A stretch of DNA of 10,938 nt, from assembly GCA_964454745.1 (NCBI GenBank), contig CAYVUI010000133.1:1-10938 (forward strand), given 5' to 3'. The notes under the pieces were generated by a model that was not told where the DNA came from, did not search any database, and saw only the letters and a program-made list of their open reading frames with translations. A program made the position numbers and the translations under genes. Shown one piece after another: positions 1-7,770 of the stretch (its first letter is position 1; each line of letters opens with the position of its first letter). Origin of the DNA: CAYVUI01 sp964454745 (GTDB lineage Bacteria; Planctomycetota; Phycisphaerae; Sedimentisphaerales; Anaerohalosphaeraceae).

Positions 1-28
1 GCCGCCTGAGAAACTCAGTAAAATAGAA

Positions 29-55
29 ATTAGGGCTTATTCAGCAAGCCCTAAT
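29..55 (-). terminator. Intrinsic terminator of the URO-D-like gene
   Basis: A perfect 10-bp inverted repeat (29-38 with 46-55) encloses a 7-nt loop (39-45). Read on the minus strand it starts at the stop codon of the URO-D-like gene and is followed by a T-rich run (TTTCTATTTT). A second small hairpin (6-10 with 14-18, 3-nt loop) lies further downstream. The stem is only moderately GC-rich. Confidence 0.7.
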
Positions 56-1165
56 CTAATAGTTTTCGGCGGTTCGTACCAGTGCCTGAACGTTTTCAAG
101 CGGGATATCATAAAACAGGTAATCCGAAGCGGCGATCATGTGTTTGTGCCCTTTTGTGGTCTCGATGATCTCAATCGTTTTTTCCTCAATTTCCTGCACA
201 GTGCCGTTCAGCAGCACATCCAGGCCGATATTTCCTCTTGTGCACATATCTTCCGGGAGAATTTCCCTCGCCTTGGCAAGGCTCTCGACATTGCCCACCG
301 GCGGGGGGGAAAGCGTCTCAAAAAGGTCAATTCCCATCCGATTGTATAGTTCCATGTTCAAAAACGGCTGAATGGGTGAGCAGATATGCGTGTAAGTCAA
401 GCCGCCCAATGACCTTATATAATCTGTAATGATCTTCGAGTCCGGAATCAGGAAATCTTCATACAACTGCGGAGAGAGCATTTCCGAGCCCGGCCCGCCG
501 AGAAAGACGAAATCCGCTCCCGCGTTAAATACTGTCTTGCAAATGTCCAGATTGATATCGCGGACATAGTCACAGCAGTTCCGATAGGGTTCAGGATGGA
601 TCATTGCAAGCATGACCAGGTTGTCCACGGTTGGCAGGCCAAACAACTCAAACGGCTGGAGGTTCCACTGAACGGAAACCGGACCGTGCGGCTGGAGAAT
701 GTCCAGGTTTTTCCTGACCTCATCCGCGATAAAATCCAGTGCCTTCGCGTGCTGGTCCGCTGTCCATTTGACGATATCGAATGCTTTTTCGCCATCCTCA
801 AAGCTGACAGGGTATTTCAGGGGTACAAAACCCTGTTTAGGCACTTCATGGCCCTTCCAGTACAACTGGCCGTATGGCGTATCCAGCCAGGATTCCACGA
901 TTCGCTCATTTACCTTTTCTTCGACCTTACTCTTCTTCGCAAAATCCGGATTCGCCTTGCCCACATCCGGCAGCCCGATGTTATACAGCGGATACCCACC
1001 CACAGCCTCATAAGCACGGATGGTGTCCTCAAATGTGGTTTCCGTATTCCACCGTTTACCAGCGAGCTTGGTATCAAAGCCGGCTCCCGCACCAACCTGA
1101 AGCGATACAAAGGGTTTTTCGCTGCCGTGATGGATGAAATCAATGAAATCTGTTCTTAAAGACAT
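56..1165 (-). CDS. Uroporphyrinogen decarboxylase (URO-D) family protein, possible methyltransferase type
   Basis: The 369-residue protein has the length and plan of the URO-D superfamily (a TIM barrel that includes heme-pathway UroD and the corrinoid methyltransferases MtaA/MtbA). The C-terminal half carries the clearest signals: a GGPGSEMLSPQLYEDFLIP segment (typical of the fold), THICSP (H260, C262), then RGNIGLDVLLNGT, and a closing IPLENVQALV, the usual C-terminal helix. H260-x-C262 with C308 could form the zinc site seen in the MtbA-type branch. It lacks the N-terminal arginine-rich pattern expected of a housekeeping HemE, so heme synthesis is unlikely. The start is the ATG at 1163-1165, preceded on the minus strand by GGAGA. 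It is divergent from a GntR/LacI-type regulator, which may control it. The substrate is unknown. The family call is firm; the methyltransferase role is inference. Confidence 0.88.
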   Translation of the reverse strand: MSLRTDFIDFIHHGSEKPFVSLQVGAGAGFDTKLAGKRWNTETTFEDTIRAYEAVGGYPLYNIGLPDVGKANPDFAKKSKVEEKVNERIVESWLDTPYGQLYWKGHEVPKQGFVPLKYPVSFEDGEKAFDIVKWTADQHAKALDFIADEVRKNLDILQPHGPVSVQWNLQPFELFGLPTVDNLVMLAMIHPEPYRNCCDYVRDINLDICKTVFNAGADFVFLGGPGSEMLSPQLYEDFLIPDSKIITDYIRSLGGLTYTHICSPIQPFLNMELYNRMGIDLFETLSPPPVGNVESLAKAREILPEDMCTRGNIGLDVLLNGTVQEIEEKTIEIIETTKGHKHMIAASDYLFYDIPLENVQALVRTAENY

Positions 1166-1212
1166 GTTGTCTCCATAAAATATAAATTTGCAAAGTAATT
1201 AGTTTGTCCTAT

Positions 1213-1241
1213 AAGCTAATGTGTAGTGCATAATTTGTCAA
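1213..1241 (-). promoter_or_regulatory. Candidate sigma-70 promoter of the URO-D-like gene
   Basis: On the minus strand a perfect TTGACA (1241-1236) is followed after 17 bp by TAGCTT (1218-1213). The -35 is consensus but the -10 keeps only the TA...T positions. The predicted leader is about 40 nt. The position is right, but the weak -10 suggests the promoter may need help or be regulated. Confidence 0.45.
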
Positions 1242-1369
1242 TCATTTAAGCACACAAAAAATACAGAGTGTTTGTTCGTAGATAACCGTGTACCTTACAA
1301 ATGAGCAAAAAAAGCGTTTTTTCACAATATCTATATGCTTTATTTCACTAACGTCTTTCTCTTAGAATG

Positions 1370-1393
1370 AAAAAGGCCTTTTTTAATTAAAAA
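1370..1393. repeat. Two overlapping 14-bp palindromes upstream of the regulator promoter
   Basis: AAAAAGGCCTTTTT (1370-1383) and TTTTTAATTAAAAA (1380-1393) are both perfect palindromes. They overlap by four T and end 4 bp before the -35 box of the regulator promoter. A related A-tract/T-tract arrangement lies at 1307-1322. They could be an operator, an UP element or a bent-DNA segment; the sequence alone does not decide. Confidence 0.4.
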
Positions 1394-1397
1394 TCCA

Positions 1398-1426
1398 TTG
1401 ACAGTTGTGTGCAGTGTGTGTATTAT
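1398..1426 (+). promoter_or_regulatory. Strong sigma-70 promoter of the GntR/LacI-type regulator
   Basis: TTGACA (1398-1403), a 17-bp spacer and TATTAT (1421-1426) match the housekeeping consensus at 11 of 12 positions with ideal spacing. Transcription would begin near 1433, giving a leader of about 25 nt before the ATG at 1458. The spacer is GT-rich (GTGTGCAGTGTGTG) and could hold an operator for autoregulation. It probably also drives the large secreted protein downstream, because only 28 bp separate the two genes. Confidence 0.75.
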
Positions 1427-1457
1427 TTGTGTAATATAGGCTATTTAGGTACGGTAG

Positions 1458-2591
1458 ATGATCAACAGCAACTCAATTCGTGAATTGGAAGTTAAACGTC
1501 AAAAACGAACCCCTTTGTATGAGCAGGTTCATCAGCAGCTTAAAAACACCATCGAAGCCGAATCCCTTCAGCCCGGCGACCGTCTTCCCGCTATCTATTC
1601 ACTTGCCAAAAAATGGGATATAAATTATCGGACGGTTCGCAGCGCGTTTGAACTGCTGGAGAAAGACGGTGTAATCGTTTATGAGGCAAACAAAGGTGCT
1701 GTTGTTGCGGAAAACCATAAAATCAAAACCAGACTGGTGTTCTCTTACGTCCGCTGGATACGGGACGCATTTTGTGTGAGCATTTCAAACGGCATCCGAG
1801 ATTATTGCGCAGACCGTAACATTTCTTTTCGAATGCTCGATGCGCAAAGGTCCGATGAAATCTTTCTCGATGCAATCCTGCATCCTGCAAAGGGAGTCGA
1901 TGGCATCCTGGTCGTTCCCGAACATACTGAGAAGCATAAAAGGGCGGTTAAGGAATCTTTGGCCCTCGGGCACAAAGTGGTTCTTCTTGATCGACACATC
2001 CCCGGTGTAAATACCAGCTCCGTTTGTCCGGACCATTTTTCAGGAGCATACCAGGCTGTAAATCACCTTATTGAACAGCATGGTTTACCGGTTTATTACC
2101 TGGGGCGTTTCGGCGGTCCGACCTCCTGTCAGCTTTGGTATGACGGCTGGAGGGAAGCCATGCAAAATGCCAATATTTTTGATTTTGAAAAGTATTCTTT
2201 GGATACGAATCCATATGAAGAGGATTGTCCGAAACGATACAAGACCAGTCAGCAGGCCAATAATCAGGCTGCTGAAAATCTGCTGCAAACGATTAAACAG
2301 GACAAATTCTGCATATTTACCGGGAATAACTATGTGGCCCGTTCTGTATATCTGGCTGCAAATAAAAGAGGATTAAAAATAGGAAAAGATGTATTTGTCG
2401 TTGGGGCGGGAGATGCTCCAACCCCCGAAAGCTTTGTTCCGCCGCTCTCCTGCATATCTCAGCATTCACAGGAAGTTGGATATGAGGGAGCAAGGGTTTT
2501 GGATGAACTGATAAAGGGGGTTCAGAAAACAGATGTAAATGTGCTGCTGCCTACCAATGTGGAGGTACGAAAAAGCAGTATGAAAAACTAA
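1458..2591 (+). CDS. GntR-family transcriptional regulator with LacI-like sugar-sensor domain
   Basis: The 377-residue protein is a two-domain DNA-binding regulator. Residues 18-84 form a GntR winged helix-turn-helix: TPLYEQVHQQL, then PGDRLPAIYSLAKKWDIN, then RTVRSAFELLEKDGVI, and a wing ending GAVVAE. Residues about 92-373 look like the periplasmic-binding-protein fold of LacI/GalR sensors: GVDGILVVPE, KVVLLDRHIPG, a GAYQAVNHLIE segment, CIFTGNNYVAR, and the closing VGYEGARVLDELI. This architecture is that of AraR-type regulators, which bind sugars or glycosides and release DNA. The ATG at 1458 follows a weak AGGT and sits just downstream of a strong promoter. Likely targets are its own operon and the divergent URO-D-like gene. 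The ligand is unknown. Confidence 0.92.
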   Translation: MINSNSIRELEVKRQKRTPLYEQVHQQLKNTIEAESLQPGDRLPAIYSLAKKWDINYRTVRSAFELLEKDGVIVYEANKGAVVAENHKIKTRLVFSYVRWIRDAFCVSISNGIRDYCADRNISFRMLDAQRSDEIFLDAILHPAKGVDGILVVPEHTEKHKRAVKESLALGHKVVLLDRHIPGVNTSSVCPDHFSGAYQAVNHLIEQHGLPVYYLGRFGGPTSCQLWYDGWREAMQNANIFDFEKYSLDTNPYEEDCPKRYKTSQQANNQAAENLLQTIKQDKFCIFTGNNYVARSVYLAANKRGLKIGKDVFVVGAGDAPTPESFVPPLSCISQHSQEVGYEGARVLDELIKGVQKTDVNVLLPTNVEVRKSSMKN

Positions 2592-2619
2592 TATTTTACT
2601 TTTTTGAGAGGAGTCAGTT

Positions 2620-5600
2620 ATGAAAAAGCTTTTTATGTTAATCTGTTTGCTTGCCGTGGTAAACGTGAGCCTGGCGGCAAACAACGTGTGGCAGGGTGAC
2701 CTCGCAGGAGACGGCCTGTGGTGGACGCCCGGCAACTGGTCTCTCGGGACGATTCCCACCGCTCCCTCTGGAGATGTTGCCGTATTCAACAGCGACATCT
2801 ATGCGGATTGTACCATCAACGATGCAAATGGTGTGGATATCGATGCCGGTATAATCTACATGGACACCGGTGTGCTGAACATCGACTCGACAAACGTCGA
2901 GACCGCCGGCATCTTTGTGGGCAATCCCCTTGGATACGCCGGAACGCAGGGCCCGGTACTGAACCTGAACGGTTCTTCAGCGATTTCCCTGCCGGCAACA
3001 GGCGAGCCGTTCAAGATTGGTATTGGCGCAATTCTCAATGACGCAGCCATGAACATGTACGGCACCTCTTCTGTTGACGTAGGCTTTATTCGCTTTGGAC
3101 AGGACACCGGGGAAAAAACAGGTACACTGAACATGTACGGCAGTTCCAGTCTTACGATTGCAAAGCAATTTGAGCTGGGCTGGCAGGGAACGGGTATTAT
3201 CACGATGACGGATGATTCCGTGCTGACTTCCTCTGCAGGTATCAGCCGGGTGGGCCGTTATAATGACGGTGCTACCGTTGCGGGTACCAATGAACTGAAC
3301 CTGTCAGGGAACGCTGAGCTGACCGCGTATGGTCTGGATGTAGGTTGGCTTTGTGAAGGGCAGCTTACTGCTTCTGAAAATGCCGTCATTAATGTGACCG
3401 GCGACCGGTTCCGTGTAGGTCGAAACGGCAACGCTTCGGCTTCAGGTGCCGGAACAGCCAGTTTCTCCGGGAGTGCACAACTTACTTCAGCCAACTGGCT
3501 GCAGATGGGCGTTACCTTTTACAGCCCGGGCACTCTCAATATTTCGGACAGTGCGCTGGTAGATGTCCAGGGCTCTTTTTCTGAAATCGGCGTGAGTGGC
3601 TATGCCGAAGTAAACGTCTCCGGCGGTGAGCTTCGTGCGAATCGCTTCAGCATAGGGACTCCCTGGAACGGCGCAGCCGGTGTTGACAGGCAGGGCGTGC
3701 TGAATATTTCAGGTGACGGACTTGTGAATGTAAACACGATCAGTGTGGCCGGTGACGGTGGTGCACGCAATAACATCAATACCGTTACCATCAGTGGAAA
3801 TGGTACTTTGCAGGTACGCACCGCGATCGAAACAAATGGAAGCTGGACGCCTGGTTACGGTACTTATGACATTAATGATGACGGCCAGATCGTAATCTTT
3901 GGCGACCAGACCAGTGTTGGCTCTATCCTGGCCAGCAACGGCGAACCGATGATTATGGCCAACGGCCGAACCCGGCTGCCTGACATTGTCTACAGCGAAG
4001 CGGATGACAAAACCTATATCACCGCTCCGGATATCAATGCCGCGTACCAGCCGACACCGGAAAACGGAGCCGACATTCAGCCGATTACCGGCTTTGATGT
4101 TGATCTTGGCTGGCTGCCCGGGGCAAGTGCAGTCAAGCACCATGTCTTTATCGGTACGGTTTCTGACGAAGTGGAAGCCATCGCGCCCGGGGATACCGCA
4201 TCACCAATGTTCCTGACAACGATAAACGATCCCGATCCGTTGACGTACACCTACACCGCTCCTGAGCCGGATACCTTCTTCTGGCGTGTCGATGCTGAAA
4301 AGGGTGACGGCACGATTACCAAGGGTGCTGTCTGGCAGTTTACTGTCAACAATTACATTACTCTCGATGACTTTGAAGAGTACGAGGGCGGTGACCGTGA
4401 CGGTTTGTTTAATACCATCTGGTCTGCCGGCGGTTCCGGTTCCATCCAGAACCAGAATGAGGACAATTACGTCGCGGGTCTGCCTTATACGGCAAATCCG
4501 GATAACAAAGTCTATGAATTTGCAAACGATGATTATGCCCTGCGGCTGAATTTCGTTTCCAGTTCAGACTGTACCGCGATCATGAATCTTAGTGCCCTTG
4601 GTTTCTCGGATATTGCGGGAACCGGCCTTGCGGCCATTGAAATTCCCTATCGCACCTACAACGCGGGCGAGTCGAATCTTTCGGTAATCTTCAGCGATGG
4701 CGTCAATTCCGTTGAACTGACTTACACCCCGGATGACCCGAACCTAAACGGCCTGATGTGGGAAACCGGCTCATGGGATGAGTTCTTTGTTGACCTGGAT
4801 GATATCACCGCTGGCGGCGTTGATCTTTCCAGCGTGGATTCCATGACGCTCAAAATCGCTAACGCTGGCGATTCCGGTGAGATCTACTTCGACGACTTGC
4901 GGCTGTACTATCCGTATTGTAATGTTATCGGTCAGCCCGGCGGCGATTACGCAGGCGGCGACTGCGGCGGGGAGATCGATGACTTCATGGTTCTGGCCGC
5001 CTACTGGCAGGAACAGGGCCTGAGTGTTACACCAACCGCTGCGACGACGGCTCCGCTGGCATGGTACAAGTTTGATGAATCTGCCGGCGCGACCACCGCG
5101 GCCAACGCCCAGGACCTCTCCGGTGATACCGATATGGCACTGGGGACGGGTTCCAGTCCGAGCCTGGTTGTCTTCGGGGAAGCCGGAAAGAACGGTAATG
5201 CCGTTCTGCTCGATGGTGAACTAAGCGTTGAACTGCTCGAAATGGCCAATGCGACCAACATCTTTGACCAGGTTACCGATCAGATTACGTTTAGCTTCTG
5301 GTTCTATGGTGCCCAAAGGCAGGCGGTACGTAACTTCACGCTTAACGGGTATCTGCCCAACAACGACGTTCGCCTTGAACTGTGTACTCCGTGGGAAAAC
5401 GGCGCCATGCTCTGGAAAGCCGGTAACCCCGCGAGTACTCGGACGTACCTGCGTTACTATCCGGATGATCTTTCCGAAGTACAGGGCCAGTGGAATCATA
5501 TTGCGGTTACGAAGGATACCACGGCAGGAACTTCGAAGATCTACATGAACGGTGTCAAGGTCCGCCAGGAGTCCCGTTACGGGCAGGCGATGACCGGCAC

Positions 5601-5847
5601 TTCAACGGATTCGATCATGGGAATCAGCAAGTTTATCATTCACCGTTATACGGGGAAGATTGATGACCTGAAGATCTACAACTACGAGCTCTCAGCCGAT
5701 GAGATCGCATATGAAGCCGGTTTGACAACTCCGTTTGTCACGCCGTTCCCGGACGACTGGCCGGATGCCAACGACGACAATGTTGTCGGCCTCGATGATG
5801 CCGCAGCGTTGTTCCAGATCTGGCAGCAGGAAGTGGTCTGGCCCTAA
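2620..5847 (+). CDS. Large secreted multidomain protein: beta-repeats, FNIII-like, LamG, two dockerin-like motifs
   Basis: The 1075-residue protein begins with a clear signal peptide (MKKLFMLICLLAVVNVSLA, cleavage near A19/A20). Residues about 85-400 are low-complexity beta-strand repeats of the form LN(M/I).G.S.(L/V), each often followed by an (I/V)G-type turn, suggesting a beta-helix stalk. Residues 476-577 resemble an FNIII-like module (from YQPTPENGADIQP to WQFTV). Residues about 583-767 form a beta-sandwich ending in YFDDLRLYY, like carbohydrate-binding domains. Residues 776-797 are a dockerin-like EF-hand half (DCGGEIDDFMVLAAYW). Residues 812-1035 are a LamG/concanavalin-like domain (PLAWYKFDES, then GQWNHIAVTKD, YMNGVKV and IDDLKIYNYELSADEI). 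Residues 1049-1070 are a second EF-hand half. No catalytic domain is seen, so binding, adhesion or surface attachment is likely. It has an excellent Shine-Dalgarno (GAGAGGAG, 2606-2613) and lies 28 bp after the regulator, so it is probably co-transcribed. Confidence 0.9.
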   Translation: MKKLFMLICLLAVVNVSLAANNVWQGDLAGDGLWWTPGNWSLGTIPTAPSGDVAVFNSDIYADCTINDANGVDIDAGIIYMDTGVLNIDSTNVETAGIFVGNPLGYAGTQGPVLNLNGSSAISLPATGEPFKIGIGAILNDAAMNMYGTSSVDVGFIRFGQDTGEKTGTLNMYGSSSLTIAKQFELGWQGTGIITMTDDSVLTSSAGISRVGRYNDGATVAGTNELNLSGNAELTAYGLDVGWLCEGQLTASENAVINVTGDRFRVGRNGNASASGAGTASFSGSAQLTSANWLQMGVTFYSPGTLNISDSALVDVQGSFSEIGVSGYAEVNVSGGELRANRFSIGTPWNGAAGVDRQGVLNISGDGLVNVNTISVAGDGGARNNINTVTISGNGTLQVRTAIETNGSWTPGYGTYDINDDGQIVIFGDQTSVGSILASNGEPMIMANGRTRLPDIVYSEADDKTYITAPDINAAYQPTPENGADIQPITGFDVDLGWLPGASAVKHHVFIGTVSDEVEAIAPGDTASPMFLTTINDPDPLTYTYTAPEPDTFFWRVDAEKGDGTITKGAVWQFTVNNYITLDDFEEYEGGDRDGLFNTIWSAGGSGSIQNQNEDNYVAGLPYTANPDNKVYEFANDDYALRLNFVSSSDCTAIMNLSALGFSDIAGTGLAAIEIPYRTYNAGESNLSVIFSDGVNSVELTYTPDDPNLNGLMWETGSWDEFFVDLDDITAGGVDLSSVDSMTLKIANAGDSGEIYFDDLRLYYPYCNVIGQPGGDYAGGDCGGEIDDFMVLAAYWQEQGLSVTPTAATTAPLAWYKFDESAGATTAANAQDLSGDTDMALGTGSSPSLVVFGEAGKNGNAVLLDGELSVELLEMANATNIFDQVTDQITFSFWFYGAQRQAVRNFTLNGYLPNNDVRLELCTPWENGAMLWKAGNPASTRTYLRYYPDDLSEVQGQWNHIAVTKDTTAGTSKIYMNGVKVRQESRYGQAMTGTSTDSIMGISKFIIHRYTGKIDDLKIYNYELSADEIAYEAGLTTPFVTPFPDDWPDANDDNVVGLDDAAALFQIWQQEVVWP

Positions 5848-5877
5848 ACCGTTAACGTTTTTAAAGTTGTAACAACT

Positions 5878-5907
5878 GGGCGGCGGTTCACGCCGCCGCC
5901 CGTTTTT
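5878..5907 (+). terminator. Strong intrinsic terminator after the LamG protein gene
   Basis: GGGCGGCGG (5878-5886) pairs perfectly with CCGCCGCCC (5893-5901) around a 6-nt loop, followed by G and five T. It lies 30 bp after the stop codon, so it should end the regulator/LamG transcript and separate it from the pseudopilin gene. Confidence 0.92.
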
Positions 5908-5959
5908 GATATTGGATGGATATTTCGGTGGTTGTCAATTACCAGGGAAAGGAAGCAAG

Positions 5960-6883
5960 ATGAAGAAAAAGGCTTTTACATTAATTGAACTGCTGGTCGT
6001 AATTTCGATCATTGCCTTGCTGATGGCAATTCTGCTGCCGGCTTTGTCGAAAGTAAAAGCCATGGCCAGGGTAACGATTTGTGGAACCCGAATTAAGCAG
6101 AACATTCTCGGTGCCATTATGGCAGCGGAGGATAACAACGGCAATTTGCCCAAGGGCGGCCTCAATTACAAAGGCCAGCCTCGGGATTGGAACTTTGACG
6201 ATGCGATCTCTTTTCGAGCGGAAGAATACCTGAATTTGTGTAATTATATCGTGGGAAGCGGATCCGTAGATATTCATCGGGTGATGGCGCCGGCGGAACT
6301 GGAAGATGCTGCAAATCGTGTGATTAATAGTGACGCCCGGTTGAATTTTGTTTGTACAGAATATCAGAAAGATTCCTGGAGTGCTGAAGGGATCAATACC
6401 ATTCCGGTTGGAATGACAGAAGTTTCCATGCCTTATATTCATTCCTGGGGTGCAAGCGGCCACCATGTTGCCCGAATCGGGTATTGTTACCTTGCCGGTT
6501 TTGATACCGAAAGCTGGGACTGGCTTTCAGTACCCAATGATTCAGAAAAATACTGGAGGTCGCCAATGAAAACCAGTGATCGTGGGGACTTGGCGATGAT
6601 TACTGACCGGGTTCGTTTTCTGCCCAATGGAACAGCAGCACCAGATTCTAAGCCTTCTCTCATCGCTCCGCATGCCCAGTCAGGAAAAACCACTCTGACA
6701 ATTGAACAGGGCACATCCCCCTGGAGCGCAGCTTCTGAATTTACAAAAATCAGGTCCAATGTCGGTACCTTGGACGGTGCGGTTCGTACGGACCGTCTGC
6801 CTGACCTGAAACCTCACCATGTAACCATGAGTGACAACCGGGTCTGGTCCCACGTCGGTGGCGGAGATTACTATTACTGGTAA
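5960..6883 (+). CDS. Type II secretion/type IV pilus-like pseudopilin (prepilin-type N-terminal domain)
   Basis: I take the start as the ATG at 5960, giving 307 residues. It follows AAAGGAAG (5948-5955) and places the prepilin leader MKKKA directly at the N-terminus. An upstream in-frame TTG at 5906 lies inside the terminator T-tract and is unlikely. Prepilin peptidase would cleave between A5 and F6, leaving FTLIELLVVISIIALL with the conserved glutamate (E10) and one hydrophobic helix (about 8-29). Ala rather than Gly precedes the cleavage point, a tolerated variant. The rest is a globular domain of the kind abundant in planctomycetes, with a late LDG motif (D272-G273) followed by AVRTD, resembling the terminal DG motif of those families. 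It has its own transcription unit after the terminator. The exact role (secretion machinery or surface filament subunit) cannot be told from sequence. Confidence 0.9.
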   Translation: MKKKAFTLIELLVVISIIALLMAILLPALSKVKAMARVTICGTRIKQNILGAIMAAEDNNGNLPKGGLNYKGQPRDWNFDDAISFRAEEYLNLCNYIVGSGSVDIHRVMAPAELEDAANRVINSDARLNFVCTEYQKDSWSAEGINTIPVGMTEVSMPYIHSWGASGHHVARIGYCYLAGFDTESWDWLSVPNDSEKYWRSPMKTSDRGDLAMITDRVRFLPNGTAAPDSKPSLIAPHAQSGKTTLTIEQGTSPWSAASEFTKIRSNVGTLDGAVRTDRLPDLKPHHVTMSDNRVWSHVGGGDYYYW

Positions 6884-7034
6884 GATTTGGATCTCTGCGG
6901 GGCGGATCAGCTCAAGTTGCCGGTATGAGTTATCTGTGGATGTGTATATGTGCCCTAGGTCAGATTCCGCGTATCTGCCCGGACTTTGACGGCTTTCGCC
7001 GGAAAATTACCCCCAATACCCCCGGCGCAAAAGA

Positions 7035-7077
7035 AAAGCGTAAGTGTCTATTTTTCAAACACTTACGCCTTATTTTT
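7035..7077. terminator. Bidirectional terminator hairpin beside the tRNA remnant
   Basis: GCGTAAGTGT (7038-7047) pairs perfectly with ACACTTACGC (7059-7068), with two further A-T pairs beyond one mismatch. It is followed by a T-run on the plus strand (TTATTTTT, 7070-7077) and by TTTTCTTTT on the minus strand. On the minus strand it lies directly after the tRNA-like 3' end, where a tRNA gene's own terminator would be. On the plus strand it could end read-through from the pseudopilin gene. Confidence 0.78.
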
Positions 7078-7081
7078 GGAG

Positions 7082-7123
7082 CGGCCCCGAAGGGACTCGA
7101 ACCCTCAACCTTCGGATCGACAG
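7082..7123 (-). pseudogene. 3' half of tRNA-Asp(GUC); candidate attachment site
   Basis: Read on the minus strand from 7123 to 7082 this is CTGTCGA (anticodon loop, GTC at 34-36), TCCGA (3' side of the anticodon stem), AGGTT (variable region), the T-arm GAGGG/TTCGAGT/CCCTT, the acceptor 3' strand CGGGGCC and discriminator G. Every expected position fits, including T33, T54-T55-C56 and G73, the tRNA-Asp discriminator. Homology stops exactly at the 5' edge of the anticodon loop: the next bases (GAACA) cannot pair with TCCGA, and no D-arm or 5' acceptor strand follows. CCA is not encoded. It therefore cannot be a working tRNA. Such fragments mark the far end of elements integrated into tRNA genes. 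The identity as Asp is a manual fold. Confidence 0.75.
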
Positions 7124-7620
7124 TGTTCGGCCCGATTTCGGTAACGATTGGAAAGTTATAGACTTATAAAAAGATGAAAATCCGCCCTCGACAAAAACCC
7201 TGCCAGATTGGGCGTATTCAAACAGACGGTAACAGATTTTAACCCGCCGGATTGCCCGTGTTTGGACTGTAATCTCAAACCAACAAACGGCTCCAGATTC
7301 CAAAAACTTCGCAACACAACCAAACCTCGTGCGTCAGGTTGCAAGCCTCCGCTTCTTTTGGCTGTCCCGAGAAGCCTCGGAGTTCCATTCTAAGCCGCTT
7401 TGCATTATATCCGACCAAAACAGCTTGTCAATGATATATATCGGTCAGTTTGAGTAATGTAAAATTTTAAGAAGCCATATACCTATTTGGTTTTAAGGCG
7501 GGCAAAAAAGACAAATTACAACATTTAATGAGCAATATAATCTATTCTTTTTGGGCTCAAATGGGGTAGAATTGAACTTAGTCAAATAAGTGTTAATAAG
7601 TTCCTTGGTGAGATATTGGA
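7124..7620. other. No gene recognised; AT-rich junction region after the tRNA remnant
   Basis: Open frames here are short and match nothing I recognise; peptides ending RLRVRVPSGP come from translating the tRNA fragment. From about 7390 the DNA becomes strongly AT-rich and contains a small palindrome, GATATATATC (7433-7442). A weak promoter-like pair, TTGAAC (7572-7577) and TAATAA (7594-7599) with 16-bp spacing, precedes the broken URO-D-family gene at 7621 and may have been its promoter. If the tRNA fragment is an attachment site, this stretch is the terminal non-coding end of the integrated element. Confidence 0.4.
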
Positions 7621-7752
7621 ATGACTCCAAAAGAAAGACTTTTAACTGTTTTGAGGGGTGAGATTCCATATTATGTCCCAGTTTTACCGGACTTTTCAAA
7701 TATGATACCTGCCCGTTTCGCAGGCAAACTTTTCTGGGATTTATACCTTTAC
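7621..7752 (+). pseudogene. N-terminal fragment of a second URO-D-family gene
   Basis: The first 44 codons (MTPKERLLTVLRGEIP, then VPVLPDFSNMIPARFAGK, then FWDLYLY) match the typical start of planctomycetal URO-D-family proteins, whose next residues are usually of the type xDPPLWxAYIDAxxYF. Here the frame runs into unrelated sequence after Y44 and into the Shine-Dalgarno of the next gene. The expected continuation is found at 8891. This is a different subfamily from the intact copy at 56-1165, whose N-terminus is unlike it. It has been cut by insertion of the exported glycosidase-like gene and cannot make a working enzyme. Family assignment rests on recalled family patterns, not on an alignment. 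Confidence 0.7.
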
Positions 7753-7770
7753 TCTAAAATTCATTATTTT

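Noticed and set aside
596..1159. 187-residue plus-strand open frame
   Set aside because: It is the antisense of the URO-D-like gene, whose protein has recognisable family motifs; the plus-strand product has none.
1370..1383. AAAAAGGCCTTTTT as an intrinsic terminator
   Set aside because: The stem would be only A-T pairs around a 4-nt loop, and no gene ends upstream of it on either strand.
5906..5959. In-frame TTG start that would extend the pseudopilin by 18 residues
   Set aside because: The TTG lies in the T-tract of the preceding terminator, has no Shine-Dalgarno, and would put residues ahead of the prepilin leader; the ATG at 5960 has AAAGGAAG at good spacing.
6925..7393. Several 60-78 residue open frames across the tRNA fragment and its flank
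   Set aside because: Their distinctive parts (GLEPSTFGS and RLRVRVPSGP) are translations of the tRNA T-arm and anticodon region, a known source of false proteins.
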